Shown one piece after another: positions 17,288 to 26,369 of a stretch of 64,000 nt of DNA. Below the pieces are notes generated by a model. It was not told where the DNA came from, searched no databases, and worked only from the letters and a program-made list of their open reading frames with translations. Within the stretch, counting starts at the first letter, position 1; the number at the start of each line of letters is the position of its first letter. Position numbers and translations under genes: made by a program. Source of the DNA: Burkholderiales bacterium PBB3 (GTDB taxonomy: Bacteria; Pseudomonadota; Gammaproteobacteria; Burkholderiales; Burkholderiaceae_C); NCBI GenBank assembly GCA_002256115.1, contig NKIK01000009.1:1-64000 (forward strand). Reading direction: 5' to 3'.

Positions 17288-18589
17288 CTAGGGCTGTGCA
17301 GGCTGAGCACTCAGCCAGGCCAGCACTTGGGCATAGACGGTGCGGCTGCTGAGCAATTGCATGTGGTGGGTGCCGTAGGCAATGTGCTGCTGCGCTTTGG
17401 GAAAAACCAGGCAGCGCTGCGGGTCGGGGTGCTGGCCCAGGGCGCTGTCTAAGGGCACCAGGCCATCGCCCAAAATACGCTCGGCCAGCGGGCTGCGCTG
17501 GCGCGCTGTGGTGGCCGCTACGGTAAAGCAGGCCACACCCTGGGGCAGTGGCACATGCGTGCGCCGGTCAGGCTGGCGGCGAAAGCGATCTCGGCCTTCC
17601 CAGTCGCCCGGCAGTAAAAAGCCGTAGCGCAGATCGGTAATGCCGACGCTGCGCAGTTGCCCCAGCTTAGCAAACGGTCGGCTGAAGGGGGTGGCACCCA
17701 ACACCACATCAATCCAGTTACCCGCCCGCTCCAGCGGCGCGCCGTGGTGGGGTGTGCCCAAAAACACGACGGCTTTAAGTTTGCCCGGCCATTGCAGGCC
17801 GTTTTGCTGCGCGTGGTGCAGCGCGCTGCGGGTGATCAGGCCACCCATGCTGTGGGCCAAGACGCGCAGCTCTCGCAGGCCAGGGGGCCAGTGCTGGGCC
17901 AGAAGCTCCAGCTGTGCACTTAAGAGTGCGCCGTTTTCGGAGGTGTGCAGGCCGGTGTTGTAGCGCAAATACAGCGGGGTGTAGCCTAGGGCCTGGGCCA
18001 ACGCTATACCTTGGTCAAAAGGGGCATCGCCTTCTGTAAGCCCAGGGCTGCGCCACTGCAAATCGTTCATACACAGGCCGTGAATCACCAGCAGCACCTG
18101 GGGGCGCAAGGGCGTTGCAGCGGATGCTTGGGGCGGGGTCTGCCAGTCCAGGGCCTGGCCATTCAGGCGCAGGGTCATGGGCGTGGCCAGCGGGTTGTGT
18201 TGCCGGGCCAACCGGTCGCCCAGCACACCGTTGAGCGCCGCCAGCACGGCTTCACGCTGCGGCGTCTCGGGCGGTGCATCTACCAAGTTGCCAAGCAGCG
18301 GTTCCAGCCGGGTGAAGCTGGCCTCTAGCGCATGCCCCACCAGGGTGGTGACGCCATGCACCGCGCGGTAGACAAAGCCGGTCAGCCCCCGGGTTTGGCC
18401 CGGTACGGGGCCACCCGGCACCGCCATGCTGCCCCATACCGCCTGGTGCACGCCCTCCGCCATGGTGGCTACGCCATGGGTGGCCTGCACGGCCAACTGC
18501 GCTGCGGCGCGTAAATCGCTGGGGCGCAAGTGGCGGGTGGCCGGTTTGGCGGCGGGCGCGGCCTTGGGGGTATCCATTTTTTTGGTCAT
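17288..18589 (-). CDS. Alpha/beta hydrolase, lipase-like (PGAP1/DUF676-like)
   Basis: A 433-residue predicted cytosolic hydrolase. About 165 N-terminal residues are helical and Ala-rich without a known domain. The catalytic part starts at PQVLLVIHGLCMNDLQW, which holds the oxyanion His-Gly. The nucleophile elbow is LAHSMGGLITRSAL (GxSxG variant A-H-S-M-G-G, serine near residue 246). FLGTPHHGAPLERAGN is a hallmark of lipase/PGAP1-like esterases. An acid and a final His (YGTHHMQLL) complete a likely triad. No signal peptide was seen. An alternative start 12 nt inside (second Met) is possible, as no ribosome site marks the first. Confidence 0.85.
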   Translation of the reverse strand: MTKKMDTPKAAPAAKPATRHLRPSDLRAAAQLAVQATHGVATMAEGVHQAVWGSMAVPGGPVPGQTRGLTGFVYRAVHGVTTLVGHALEASFTRLEPLLGNLVDAPPETPQREAVLAALNGVLGDRLARQHNPLATPMTLRLNGQALDWQTPPQASAATPLRPQVLLVIHGLCMNDLQWRSPGLTEGDAPFDQGIALAQALGYTPLYLRYNTGLHTSENGALLSAQLELLAQHWPPGLRELRVLAHSMGGLITRSALHHAQQNGLQWPGKLKAVVFLGTPHHGAPLERAGNWIDVVLGATPFSRPFAKLGQLRSVGITDLRYGFLLPGDWEGRDRFRRQPDRRTHVPLPQGVACFTVAATTARQRSPLAERILGDGLVPLDSALGQHPDPQRCLVFPKAQQHIAYGTHHMQLLSSRTVYAQVLAWLSAQPAQP

Positions 18590-18696
18590 TCAATATTGTG
18601 GCGCGTCAGCCCCGTTTTCCCTAGGTCCTTTGCGTTGCATCCGCAGTGGGTGGGCCGCAGCTGCGCCACAATTTGTACGCTTACGTGAGGATGGAT

Positions 18697-19077
18697 ATGA
18701 AAATTTTGCTGTGGGTGACCGTTTTGTTGTTGGCGGCGGTGTGGACGGGTGGCATTGCGCTGCTGGCATCGTTGGCCAACTGGCTCGCGGGTGCAGGTGG
18801 CCAGGTGGTGGGTGCGGTGCAAACGGTGGCCGAATGGCCCGTGCCTGGCTGGGCGGCGGTGTGGATGGACCCCGCCTGGCTGGATGGCGTGCGCGCCGTG
18901 CTGACCTGGACGATTGATGCGTCTGCGACCTATGCACCTTGGCTGTTTGCAGCACTAGGCTGGATCGCGCCACTGCTCTGGGTGCTGTGGGGGCTGGGTA
19001 TGGCGGTGCTGCTCGGTATCGCGGGGGTGGGGCATGTGTTGATAGGGCGGGTGCCGCCGGCGGGAGCGCAGGGGTAG
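18697..19077 (+). CDS. Small integral membrane protein, unknown function
   Basis: A 126-residue protein with two or three hydrophobic segments: ILLWVTVLLLAAVWTGGIALLA near the N-terminus and YAPWLFAALGWIAPLLWVLWGLGMAVLLGIAGV near the C-terminus. The middle is Trp- and Ala-rich. No family was recognised. The start at 18697 has GAGG 6 nt upstream; the ATG two codons earlier is too close to that site. It is divergent from the alpha/beta hydrolase, with which it may share a short promoter region (18590-18696). Confidence 0.7.
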   Translation: MKILLWVTVLLLAAVWTGGIALLASLANWLAGAGGQVVGAVQTVAEWPVPGWAAVWMDPAWLDGVRAVLTWTIDASATYAPWLFAALGWIAPLLWVLWGLGMAVLLGIAGVGHVLIGRVPPAGAQG

Positions 19078-19103
19078 CTGGACCGGGCAGCCGCACGGCT
19101 GGG

Positions 19104-19133
19104 TTGACTGCATGGTGTCATTAGTGGCACCAT
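19104..19133 (+). promoter_or_regulatory. Candidate promoter/operator of hicAB
   Basis: A -35-like TTGACT (19104-19109) is followed by an imperfect inverted repeat ATGGTG (19112-19117) / CACCAT (19128-19133), just upstream of hicA. HicB-type antitoxins usually autoregulate by binding such sites. The -10 element is not clear. Confidence 0.4.
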
Positions 19134-19142
19134 ACGACAACT

Positions 19143-19391
19143 ATGGCACAAGTCGAAAAAATCCTGGAAATGATGCGCCGGGAGCCAGGAAATGTAAGTT
19201 TCAATGACTTCAAGAAGGTATGCGAATCCTATTTTGGTGCGCCTAGGCAAGACGGTAGTAGCCATGCGATTTTTAAGACTCCGTGGCCAGGAGATCCGCG
19301 CGTCAACATCCAAAATGCGAAAGGCAAGGCCAAGCCCTATCAAGTCAGACAAGTCCTTCAAGCTATTGAGAAATTGGGAGACAAACAATGA
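19143..19391 (+). CDS. hicA: HicA family toxin (mRNA interferase)
   Basis: An 82-residue protein with the HicA double-stranded-RNA-binding fold: an N-terminal helix pair (VEKILEMMRREPGNVSFNDF), then GAPRQDGSSHAIFKTPW with the catalytic histidine (His41) in the S-H-x-x-F motif, and a C-terminal helix (KPYQVRQVLQAIEKLG). HicA toxins cleave mRNA and stop translation until neutralised by HicB. The gene overlaps hicB by 4 nt (ATGA at 19388-19391), the standard toxin-first order for this family. No mobile element flanks the pair. Confidence 0.9.
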   Translation: MAQVEKILEMMRREPGNVSFNDFKKVCESYFGAPRQDGSSHAIFKTPWPGDPRVNIQNAKGKAKPYQVRQVLQAIEKLGDKQ

Positions 19392-19711
19392 ACATCCAAC
19401 ACTACACCTACCGCGTCACCTGGTCGCCAGAGGATGGCGAACATGTTGGCCTGTGTGCCGAGTTTGCCTCGCTGAGCTGGCTGGCGAAAACACCTGGGGC
19501 GGCGCTCAAAGGAATCCAGAAGGTGGTGGGCGAAGTGGTGGCCGACATGCAGGCGAATGGAGAACCCATTCCAGTGGCGCTGGCCGAAAAAAGCTACAGC
19601 GGAGAGTTCCGTGTCCGCATCCCTCCGTTGGTCCACCGCAATCTCGCACTTACGGCTGCTGAGCAGGGCGTGAGTCTCAATCGACTTGCTAGTGCGAAAT
19701 TAGCGGCTTAA
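19388..19711 (+). CDS. hicB: HicB family antitoxin
   Basis: A 107-residue antitoxin. The N-terminal part is a degraded RNase-H-like HicB fold (YTYRVTWSPEDGEHVGLCAEFASLSWLAKTP is its first half, shown in part). It is followed by a C-terminal ribbon-helix-helix-like segment (FRVRIPPLVHRNLALTAAEQGVSLNRLASAKLA) that binds DNA. The L-x-A-E-x-x-x-x-S-L-N-x-x-x-x-x-K-L pattern is typical. It should bind and block HicA and repress the promoter. Translation is coupled to hicA through the 4-nt overlap. Confidence 0.9.
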   Translation: MNIQHYTYRVTWSPEDGEHVGLCAEFASLSWLAKTPGAALKGIQKVVGEVVADMQANGEPIPVALAEKSYSGEFRVRIPPLVHRNLALTAAEQGVSLNRLASAKLAA

Positions 19712-19723
19712 GCCACCTAATCT

Positions 19724-20752
19724 CTAAAACTTCTCATGCGGCGCCAGGTAGCGCCACTGCCCCACGGGCAAATTGCCCAACATCACATTACCAACCCGCA
19801 CGCGCTTCAGGCCCACCACCTTCAGGCCCACCAGCTCGCACATGCGGCGAATCTGGCGTTTTTTGCCCTCGGTCAGCACAAAGCGCAATTGCTCGGGGTT
19901 TTGCCATTCGACCTTGGCGGGTTTGAGTGCCTGGCCGTCCAGGCTCAGGCCGTGGCGCAGTTGGCGCAGCTTGTCCGCTGGGAATACGGACTGCACATCC
20001 AGGCTGACGGGGTCGTCATCGTCAATGCGCGTGAGCTGTGTGACTTGGCCGGGCTGCGCCGCACGCGGCAAAGGACGGGCGGCGTGGGTGGCGGCAGCGG
20101 ATGTGGCAGCCGCCGCATTGAGCACGCCGGTGTAAATCACCCGCACCAGGTACTCCTTCTCCATTACCGAATCTTCGCCAATCAGCTGGCGGGCAATGCG
20201 CCCGTCTTGCGTCAGCACCAGCAGGCCGGTGGAATCAATATCCAGCCGTCCAGCGGGCACCAGGCTTTTGAGCTGGCTGCCATGGAAGAAAAAGCGGGCG
20301 TTGTCCTCGGCCCAGCGGTTTTGCGGCTGCACCAGCGTGATGGCGGGTTCGTGCCTATCTTCGGCCTGGCCGCTCACCAGGCCCAGTGGCTTGTTGATCA
20401 GGATGGTGACCTGGTTGGCCTGCTGGCCCTGGGCGATTTTGTCGATCTCAATGCGCACATTGGGCAGCACTTGCATGCCCATTTCTGCCACCTTGCCGTT
20501 GACCTTGACCCAGCCTTTGCCAATCCATTCGTCGGCCTCGCGGCGCGAGGCCATGCCTAGCTCGGCCATGCGCTTGTTGAGCCGCACCGTGCCATTGACG
20601 CCATGGGCTGATGTATTGCTTTGGCCTGCAGGCAAGGGCGCGCTGCCTGCGCGATCGGCGCGTGCAGGTGGCGGCGCAGCGCGGCGGAAGGCGGTGGGCA
20701 GCTTCAGGGGGGCGGTGGGGGCGGGGGGCTTGGGGGGTGGGGAAGTGGTCAT
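19724..20752 (-). CDS. 23S rRNA pseudouridine synthase, RsuA/RluF family
   Basis: A 342-residue RNA-modifying enzyme. Residues 1-50 are a Pro/Ala-rich low-complexity extension. An S4 RNA-binding domain spans about 56-105 (VRLNKRMAELGMASRREADEWI). The catalytic domain follows, with the active aspartate Asp171 in GRLDIDSTGLLVL. The C-terminal EGKKRQIRRMCELVGLKVVGLKRVR is the RsuA/RluB/RluF signature. The arrangement and the PLGLVSGQ loop best fit RluF (U2604 of 23S rRNA), but RluB-like specificity cannot be excluded. An insert rich in Ala (about 208-228) separates two catalytic blocks. Its start codon abuts repeat copy 4. Confidence 0.88.
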   Translation of the reverse strand: MTTSPPPKPPAPTAPLKLPTAFRRAAPPPARADRAGSAPLPAGQSNTSAHGVNGTVRLNKRMAELGMASRREADEWIGKGWVKVNGKVAEMGMQVLPNVRIEIDKIAQGQQANQVTILINKPLGLVSGQAEDRHEPAITLVQPQNRWAEDNARFFFHGSQLKSLVPAGRLDIDSTGLLVLTQDGRIARQLIGEDSVMEKEYLVRVIYTGVLNAAAATSAAATHAARPLPRAAQPGQVTQLTRIDDDDPVSLDVQSVFPADKLRQLRHGLSLDGQALKPAKVEWQNPEQLRFVLTEGKKRQIRRMCELVGLKVVGLKRVRVGNVMLGNLPVGQWRYLAPHEKF

Positions 20753-20803
20753 TTGCTATCTCTTTTGTAGCTGCTCCCGCACATTTTACGGGCCGGGCGG
20801 CCC
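20753..20803 (+). repeat. Interspersed repeat, copy 4 (diverged)
   Basis: TTTGCTATCTCTTTTGTAG leads into GCTGCTCCCGCAC, then the sequence diverges (ATTTTACGGGCCGGGCGGCC). The head matches the family well and the tail poorly. It begins directly at the start codon of the rRNA pseudouridine synthase gene. Confidence 0.7.
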
Positions 20804-20845
20804 AAAAGGCTCTTGAAAGCGTGGCTGGGGCTGGTTTTGCAAAAA

Positions 20846-20922
20846 GTAGTGAAACTACCTATTTAATGCACTACATATTGATGAATAATCGCATAAATAT
20901 GGCATTTATGTAGTAATACTAC
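20846..20922 (+). promoter_or_regulatory. Twin palindromic sites upstream of the pullulanase gene
   Basis: Two near-identical 13-bp palindromes lie in an A+T-rich leader: GTAGTGAAACTAC at 20846-20858 and GTAGTAATACTAC at 20910-20922. Their centres are 64 bp apart, about six helical turns, which would suit a DNA-looping regulator. A starch- or maltodextrin-responsive repressor is a plausible partner, but none is encoded nearby. Confidence 0.55.
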
Positions 20923-20969
20923 TTAAACGCACTAACCATTCTTTTGTGCTGTTCCTTGATCGACTACCC

Positions 20970-23900
20970 ATGAAACACCCCGCCTCACCGCTTGCCCGGC
21001 TCTTCTGCGCTGCTGCGCTCAGTCTCATCGTGTCAGCCTGCGGCGGAGGAGGCGGCGGTGCCAGCCCGGTCACCCCAGGCGGTGGCGCGGTGGAGCCCGC
21101 GCCGGTGGTGAATGCCGCGCTGGAGGTGGGTAACACCGCCGTGGCGTCCGCCGTGTTGGTGGGCGTGGCGGCCAACAACGATGGCGGTGGCACAACGACT
21201 GGCGGCACGGGTGGCACGGTAGGCGACGCCACCTCGCTCACTATCCACTACAAGCGCCTGGACGCCAACTACACCGATTGGAAGCTGCACCTGTTTGGCT
21301 CCGCCCAAGAGACGACCTGGGAGGCAGGCTTGGTAGCGGCTCGCGCCGACAGCTTTGGTGGTGTGTTTACCGTGCCCCTGAAAACCCCCAATGGCTCGGT
21401 CGGCTACATCTTCCACAAGGGCGACAGCAAAGACCACGGCGGAGCCGACCAAAGCTACACGCTCAAGGCCGGTGCCAATGAGATCTGGCGCATAGAAGGC
21501 GACAACGTGACTTACACCGCCAACCCGGCGGGCCTGACCGCACCCGACATCAGAACCGTGCGCGTGCACTACCAGCGCTATGGCGCGGATTACGCCGCCT
21601 ACGGCCTGCACCTGTGGCCCAGCAATGGCATCGACACGGCGCGCTTGCCCAGCGGTGTGGCTATCGACGACTGGAACAACGCCGTACCCTTTGCCAAGAT
21701 GCCCGGGTACGCCGCAGGCACGGGCGAGGTGGTGTTTGACATTCCCGTGCTTAATCCGCAGGCTGACGCCAGCCGCAAGGCCCTGGAGTTCATCATCCAT
21801 GGCCAGGCCCCCAAACAAGACGACAAAGACGGCCGCACCGACAACATCCGCATTGACTTTGGCAACCTGAAGGTGACAGGCCAGGTAGGCGAGGTGTGGC
21901 TGGTGCAGCAAGACCCGATGGTCTACATCGCGCAGCCCGATCTGCGTTCCTCGTCGCTGTCGCAAGCGCGGGCCGTCTGGCTCACCAAGCAGGCCATCCA
22001 ATGGCCGCGTGTGAATACCTCGGGCACCATCAAGCTCTACCACTCGGCCACCGGCCAGATCAAGGCGCGCAAGGACGAAGCGGTCACTGGGGCCGATGGC
22101 TTCATCACGCTGGATGCCAACACTGCGGCACTGCCCGCTGCGGTAAGTACACGCTTCAAGTGGGTCACGCCAGGCGCCGTGTTTGCGGTGAAGCCCGCCG
22201 ATGTGGCCCAACTGCCCGATCTGCATAAGCGCCAATTGGTGATCGTGCAAGAAGACGCTAGTGGCAAGGTGCAAAACGCCGCTGCCACGCAAACTGCCGG
22301 TGCGCTGGACGACCTGTATGCCGCAGCCGCCAACGTGAGCGACTTGGGTGCCACCATTGCGGGCGGCAACACCAGTTTCAAGCTGTGGGCCCCCACGGCG
22401 CAGAAGGTGAGTGTGTTTACCTATGACACCGCGCTGGGCAATGCCGTCACGGTGGATGACATGGTTTTCAGTGCCAGCACCGGCGTGTGGAGCGCGACCA
22501 AAACCGGCGACTTGTCGGGCAAGTACTTCCGCTACAGCGTGGAGGTGTTTGTGCGCGGCGTGGGCGTGGTGCGCAATCTGGTGACCGACCCGTATTCGCT
22601 GAGCCTGTCCACCGACTCGAAGCGAAGCTATATCGCTAACCTGAATGCCGCCAACCTCAAGCCTGCGGGCTGGGACGCACTGGCTTTGCCTGCCAAAGTA
22701 GCCGCCACCACCGACATGTCGATCTATGAGCTGCATGTGCGGGATTTCTCGGCTAACGACACCACGGTGACTGCCGCTAACCGGGGCAAGTATCTGGCCT
22801 TCTCAGAGGCCAATTCCAACGGCATGAAACACCTCAAGGCTTTGGCGGATGCCGGTTTAACGGATGTGCATTTGCTGCCCGTGTTTGATATGGCCAGTGT
22901 GCAAGAGGGCGGCTGCAACGCGGCCCAGCCATCGCCCGGCACACCGGGTGATGACTTGGGGCAGGCGGCTTTTGTGATGGGCTTGGCCAGCAGCGATTGC
23001 TTTAACTGGGGCTACGACCCGCTGCACTACACCGCGCCTGAAGGCAGCTACGCCAGCGATGCGCAAGATGGCGCCAAGCGCATCGTGGAGTTCCGCAGTA
23101 TGGTTAAAAGCCTGACCGACGCAGGCCTGCGCGTGGGCATGGACGTGGTCTACAACCACACCAGCGCCTCGGGCCTGAGCGCCACCGCTGTGCTAGACCG
23201 CGTGGTGCCCGGCTACTACCACCGCCTGAATGACAACGGTGCCATCTTCAAAGACACCTGCTGTGAAGACACCGCCACTGAGAACCTGATGATGGGCAAG
23301 CTGATGATTGACTCGGTCAGCACCTGGGCGCGCGACTACAAGATCAGCTCCTTCCGTTTTGACATCATGGGCTTCCAGCCGCGCGCGGCCATGAAAGAGC
23401 TGAAAACCAAAGTGGCCGCTGCCGCCGGGCGCGATGTGCAACTGCTGGGCGAGGGCTGGAACTTTGGCAGCGTGGCCAACGGCGCACGCTTTGAGCAGGC
23501 CGCCCAAGGGACCATGCCCGGTGACGGCATTGGCACCTTTGGCGACAAAATGCGCGACGCCGTGCGCGGCGGTGGCTGCTGCGACAGCGGCGATGCACTG
23601 GTCAAAAGCCAGGGCTTTATCAACGGCATGTTTTATGACCCCAACCCCAGCAGCCCGGCACGCGCTTTGAACGATTTGCGCTACCAGGGCGACCTGATCA
23701 AGGGCGGGCTGGCGGGCTCGATCCGCGACTTCTCTCTCAAAACCCATTGGGATGCGACGCTGAACTTGAGCGAGCTGGGAGGTGGTGGTGGTTCGGTGCC
23801 GGTGGGCTACGCCACCCAACCCGACGAGGTAGTGAACTACGTCGAGAACCACGACAACCAAACCCTGTTTGACGTGAACGCGATGAAGCTGCCCCCCGCC

Positions 23901-24572
23901 ACCAGCCGCGAAGATCGCGCACGCGTTCAAATCTTGGGCGCGGCCACCGTGGCCTTTGCCCAGGGCATTGCCTATTACCACGCCGGGGTGGACACGCTGC
24001 GCAGCAAGAGCCTGGACCGCAATAGCTACAACAGCGGCGACTGGTTTAACCGGCTGGACTGGACCTATGCCGACAACAACTACGCGGTAGGCTTGCCGAA
24101 CGACGGTGATGCGGCCACGCGCGCCCTGATGAAGCCCTTTTTGGCCAATGCCTCGATCAAACCCACGGCCGCTGACATTGCCTGGACGCGCGATGCCTTC
24201 CGCGATCTGATCAAAATCCGCGCTAGCACCACGCTCTTGCGCCTGCGCACAGCGGCAGACATCAAGAGCCGCCTGAGCTTCCACAACCTGGGCTCAGCCC
24301 AGGTGCCTACGGTGTTGGTGGCGCAGATTAACGGCAGCCAGCCCAGCGCCTACGCTGGTGCGGGCTTCAAGGAGTTGGTGTACTTTTTGAACGTCGACAA
24401 AGTGCCGCAGACCTTGACGTTGGATGCCCTCAAATCCAAAGCGCTGGTGCTGCACCCGGTGCACACTGCCGCAGGTGCAGCCGACAAGCGCGCCGTCACG
24501 GCCACCTATGCGGCGGGCACGGGTACCTTCACGATTCCGGCGCGTACGGCGGTGGTGTTTGTGGTTAATTGA
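20970..24572 (+). CDS. pulA: Secreted lipoprotein pullulanase (GH13, PulA type)
   Basis: A 1200-residue surface lipoprotein that cleaves alpha-1,6 branch points in pullulan, starch or glycogen. The signal peptide ends in the lipobox VSAC (Cys24), followed by a Gly-rich linker. Two CBM41-like starch-binding modules come next (about 90-190 and 195-310, starting [19 protein letters not shown] and [19 protein letters not shown]). A CBM48-like domain follows ([18 protein letters not shown], about 470). The GH13 catalytic domain has region I MDVVYNHT (about 724), region [10 protein letters not shown] (nucleophile Asp near 798), region [12 protein letters not shown] (acid/base Glu near 827) and region [12 protein letters not shown] (about 960). 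A pullulanase C-terminal beta domain ends the protein. The start at 20970 gives the proper signal peptide. It stands alone, with no glycogen genes beside it. Confidence 0.95.
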   Translation: MKHPASPLARLFCAAALSLIVSACGGGGGGASPVTPGGGAVEPAPVVNAALEVGNTAVASAVLVGVAANNDGGGTTTGGTGGTVGDATSLTIHYKRLDANYTDWKLHLFGSAQETTWEAGLVAARADSFGGVFTVPLKTPNGSVGYIFHKGDSKDHGGADQSYTLKAGANEIWRIEGDNVTYTANPAGLTAPDIRTVRVHYQRYGADYAAYGLHLWPSNGIDTARLPSGVAIDDWNNAVPFAKMPGYAAGTGEVVFDIPVLNPQADASRKALEFIIHGQAPKQDDKDGRTDNIRIDFGNLKVTGQVGEVWLVQQDPMVYIAQPDLRSSSLSQARAVWLTKQAIQWPRVNTSGTIKLYHSATGQIKARKDEAVTGADGFITLDANTAALPAAVSTRFKWVTPGAVFAVKPADVAQLPDLHKRQLVIVQEDASGKVQNAAATQTAGALDDLYAAAANVSDLGATIAGGNTSFKLWAPTAQKVSVFTYDTALGNAVTVDDMVFSASTGVWSATKTGDLSGKYFRYSVEVFVRGVGVVRNLVTDPYSLSLSTDSKRSYIANLNAANLKPAGWDALALPAKVAATTDMSIYELHVRDFSANDTTVTAANRGKYLAFSEANSNGMKHLKALADAGLTDVHLLPVFDMASVQEGGCNAAQPSPGTPGDDLGQAAFVMGLASSDCFNWGYDPLHYTAPEGSYASDAQDGAKRIVEFRSMVKSLTDAGLRVGMDVVYNHTSASGLSATAVLDRVVPGYYHRLNDNGAIFKDTCCEDTATENLMMGKLMIDSVSTWARDYKISSFRFDIMGFQPRAAMKELKTKVAAAAGRDVQLLGEGWNFGSVANGARFEQAAQGTMPGDGIGTFGDKMRDAVRGGGCCDSGDALVKSQGFINGMFYDPNPSSPARALNDLRYQGDLIKGGLAGSIRDFSLKTHWDATLNLSELGGGGGSVPVGYATQPDEVVNYVENHDNQTLFDVNAMKLPPATSREDRARVQILGAATVAFAQGIAYYHAGVDTLRSKSLDRNSYNSGDWFNRLDWTYADNNYAVGLPNDGDAATRALMKPFLANASIKPTAADIAWTRDAFRDLIKIRASTTLLRLRTAADIKSRLSFHNLGSAQVPTVLVAQINGSQPSAYAGAGFKELVYFLNVDKVPQTLTLDALKSKALVLHPVHTAAGAADKRAVTATYAAGTGTFTIPARTAVVFVVN

Positions 24573-24606
24573 GGGGGGAGTTGGAGGGTGTGGTTTTAGG
24601 AGTGAT

Positions 24607-24666
24607 TTGCTATTGAAATAGTAGCTGCTCCCGCACTATCCACCGCCTGAATGGCCTATTTGGCTC
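24607..24666 (+). repeat. Interspersed repeat, copy 5
   Basis: TTGCTATTGAAATAGTAGCT leads into the core GCTGCTCCCGCACTATCCA, then CCGCCTGAATGGCCTATTTGGC. A good full-length copy located downstream of the pullulanase gene. Confidence 0.9.
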
Positions 24667-24729
24667 GCAATCGCTAACAGCGCTGTCGGCCTTCGGTGGC
24701 ATGCATGCTTTTCTGGGTGTTTTGAGATT

Positions 24730-24767
24730 ACTCAATGCGTTGAGTAAAATATCTCAATCGATTGAGT
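24730..24767 (+). promoter_or_regulatory. Tandem palindromic operators upstream of the DUF4143 ATPase
   Basis: Two 14-bp palindromes CTCAATGCGTTGAG (24731-24744) and CTCAATCGATTGAG (24753-24766) have centres 22 bp apart, two helical turns. A third half-site TTGAG lies at 24722-24726. They cover the promoter region directly before the ATPase gene at 24787. The regulator is not known and is not adjacent. Confidence 0.6.
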
Positions 24768-24786
24768 AATTTTAAAAACACCACGT

Positions 24787-25986
24787 ATGTCCACCGAGAT
24801 CTCCCGCCAGCAACTTCCCGCTTTCACGGCCCGCTTGGCTGAGAAACGCCGCTTCATGCAGGTGCTGGCAGGCCCCCGGCAAGTTGGCAAGACTACGCTG
24901 GTGCGCCAAGCACTGTCGGCTTTGGATGCTGGCATTGCCAGGCACAGCGTAAGTGCGGATAACCCCGGCCTAGTGGGGCGGTCTTGGCTTCAAACGCAAT
25001 GGGAAACAGCCCGCATGCTGGCGGTGCAAGCTGGCAGCTGCGTGCTGGTGCTGGACGAAGTGCAAAAACTCCCCAATTGGACGGAAGACATCAAACGCTT
25101 GTGGGACGAAGACACCCGCGACGGACGCGATGTGCGAACCGTCATTCTGGGCTCGGCTCCCTTGTTGATTGCCAAGGGTCTTACGGAGAGCATGGCGGGC
25201 CGTTTTGAAGTCACGCGCATGGGGCATTGGCAGTTCAATGAAATGCGTGAGGCCTTTGGCTTTAGCCTGGACCAGTTCATCTACTACGGCGGCTACCCCG
25301 GTGCGGCGCAGCTGGTGGGGGATGAGGCGCGCTGGGCCGCGTATGTGCGTGACGCGCTGATCGAGACCACCATCAGCAAAGACGTGCTGCTACTAACCCC
25401 GGTGCAAAAGCCCGCGTTGTTGCGCCGCGTGTTTGACCTGGCCTGCCGCTACAGCGGCCAGGAGCTGAGCTACCAAAAGATGATGGGCCAGCTCAGCGAT
25501 GCGGGCAACACCACTACGCTGGCGCACTATCTGGAGCTATTGGAGGGCGCGGGCATGGTCTGTGGGCTGCAAAAGTATGCGGGCCAAGCAGTGCGCCAGC
25601 GCGCCTCTAGCCCCAAGCTGCAGGTTTTCAATACTGCGCTGATGGGAGCCATTGCAGCAGGTGAGGGTTTTGGTTTTGAGCGCCTGCGCACCACGCCCGA
25701 GCTGTGGGGCCGCATGGTGGAGAGTGCTGTTGGTGCGCAGCTACTGGCCAAAACCCTGACCCACAGTAGCGCCACGCCGATGCTGCACTACTGGCGCGAT
25801 GGCACCCGCGAGGTGGACTTTGTACTGCGCGACAAAGCGGAGCTGTTTGCCCTGGAAGTCAAAAGCGTTGCAAGCAGTCCCAATCAGCCGGGCCTGGATG
25901 CGTTTTGCAGCCAATTTCCGCAAGCCCGGCCATTGGTTCTGGGGCCAAGCGGCGTGCCATTGGAGATGTGGTTCACACTGCCCTGA
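24787..25986 (+). CDS. AAA-family ATPase with DUF4143 C-terminal domain
   Basis: A 399-residue protein with an N-terminal AAA_14 ATPase: Walker A GPRQVGKTT (about residues 31-39) and Walker B CVLVLDEVQKL, then a sensor-like VILGSAPLL. The C-terminal half is DUF4143: YQKMMGQLSDAGNTTTLAHYLELLE winged-helix part, then a nuclease-like end with YWRDGTREVDFVL and FALEVKS. The R-D/E-V-D-F...E-V-K-S residues resemble a PD-(D/E)xK nuclease core. Proteins of this family are scattered singletons, often transferred between genomes, with no settled role. No ribosome site precedes the ATG, so translation may be weak. Two palindromes upstream suggest tight control. Confidence 0.88.
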   Translation: MSTEISRQQLPAFTARLAEKRRFMQVLAGPRQVGKTTLVRQALSALDAGIARHSVSADNPGLVGRSWLQTQWETARMLAVQAGSCVLVLDEVQKLPNWTEDIKRLWDEDTRDGRDVRTVILGSAPLLIAKGLTESMAGRFEVTRMGHWQFNEMREAFGFSLDQFIYYGGYPGAAQLVGDEARWAAYVRDALIETTISKDVLLLTPVQKPALLRRVFDLACRYSGQELSYQKMMGQLSDAGNTTTLAHYLELLEGAGMVCGLQKYAGQAVRQRASSPKLQVFNTALMGAIAAGEGFGFERLRTTPELWGRMVESAVGAQLLAKTLTHSSATPMLHYWRDGTREVDFVLRDKAELFALEVKSVASSPNQPGLDAFCSQFPQARPLVLGPSGVPLEMWFTLP

Positions 25987-26045
25987 GCCGCGTAGCTCAA
26001 ATGCACGAAAATCCTCGCATTCCAATTCAACGAGCTTTGACCGTT

Positions 26046-26336
26046 ATGACCGAAACAACCACCACTCCTGCTACCCCTGCTACGACTCCCGCTGCGACGC
26101 CCGACCGCCCCGCCTTGCCGGACCACCTGTCTATCGACCCGCGCAGCCCGCACCATGTGGCCCAGGTGTTTGAGCACGGCATTGGCATCCACTTCAATGA
26201 AAAAGAGCGTTTTGACGTAACCGAATACTGCGTCAGCGAAGGCTGGATCAAAGTGCCCGCAGGCAAAACCCTGGACCGCCGGGGCCAGCCGCTGACCATC
26301 AAGCTCAAGGGCAAAGTGGCGGCGTTTTACAAATAG
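26046..26336 (+). CDS. DUF3297 family protein
   Basis: A 96-residue protein. After a Thr/Ala/Pro-rich N-terminus of about 20 residues the DUF3297 core is clear: LPDHLSIDPRSPHHV, then GIGIHFNEKERFDVTEYCVS, EGWIKVPAGKTLDRRGQPLT and the end IKLKGKVAAFYK. The family is a short, highly conserved proteobacterial protein of unknown function. The ATG at 26046 was chosen because the sequence upstream is only an in-frame extension without similarity. It lies 59 bp after the ATPase gene and 33 bp before the next gene. Confidence 0.88.
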   Translation: MTETTTTPATPATTPAATPDRPALPDHLSIDPRSPHHVAQVFEHGIGIHFNEKERFDVTEYCVSEGWIKVPAGKTLDRRGQPLTIKLKGKVAAFYK

Positions 26337-26369
26337 GCCTGGCCTCAGGTTTCCTGAACTCAGCGCGCA

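Noticed and set aside
21033-22736. A 567-codon open frame on the minus strand inside the pullulanase gene
   Set aside because: It is antisense to clear, conserved pullulanase sequence and contains no recognisable domain; long open antisense frames are common in GC-rich coding DNA.
23193-24284. A 363-codon minus-strand open frame inside the pullulanase gene
   Set aside because: Same reason: shadow of the GH13 catalytic domain, with repetitive unlikely composition.
24787-25986. Defence-island ATPase
   Set aside because: No other defence gene is adjacent, so an antiphage role is only a possibility and not supported here.
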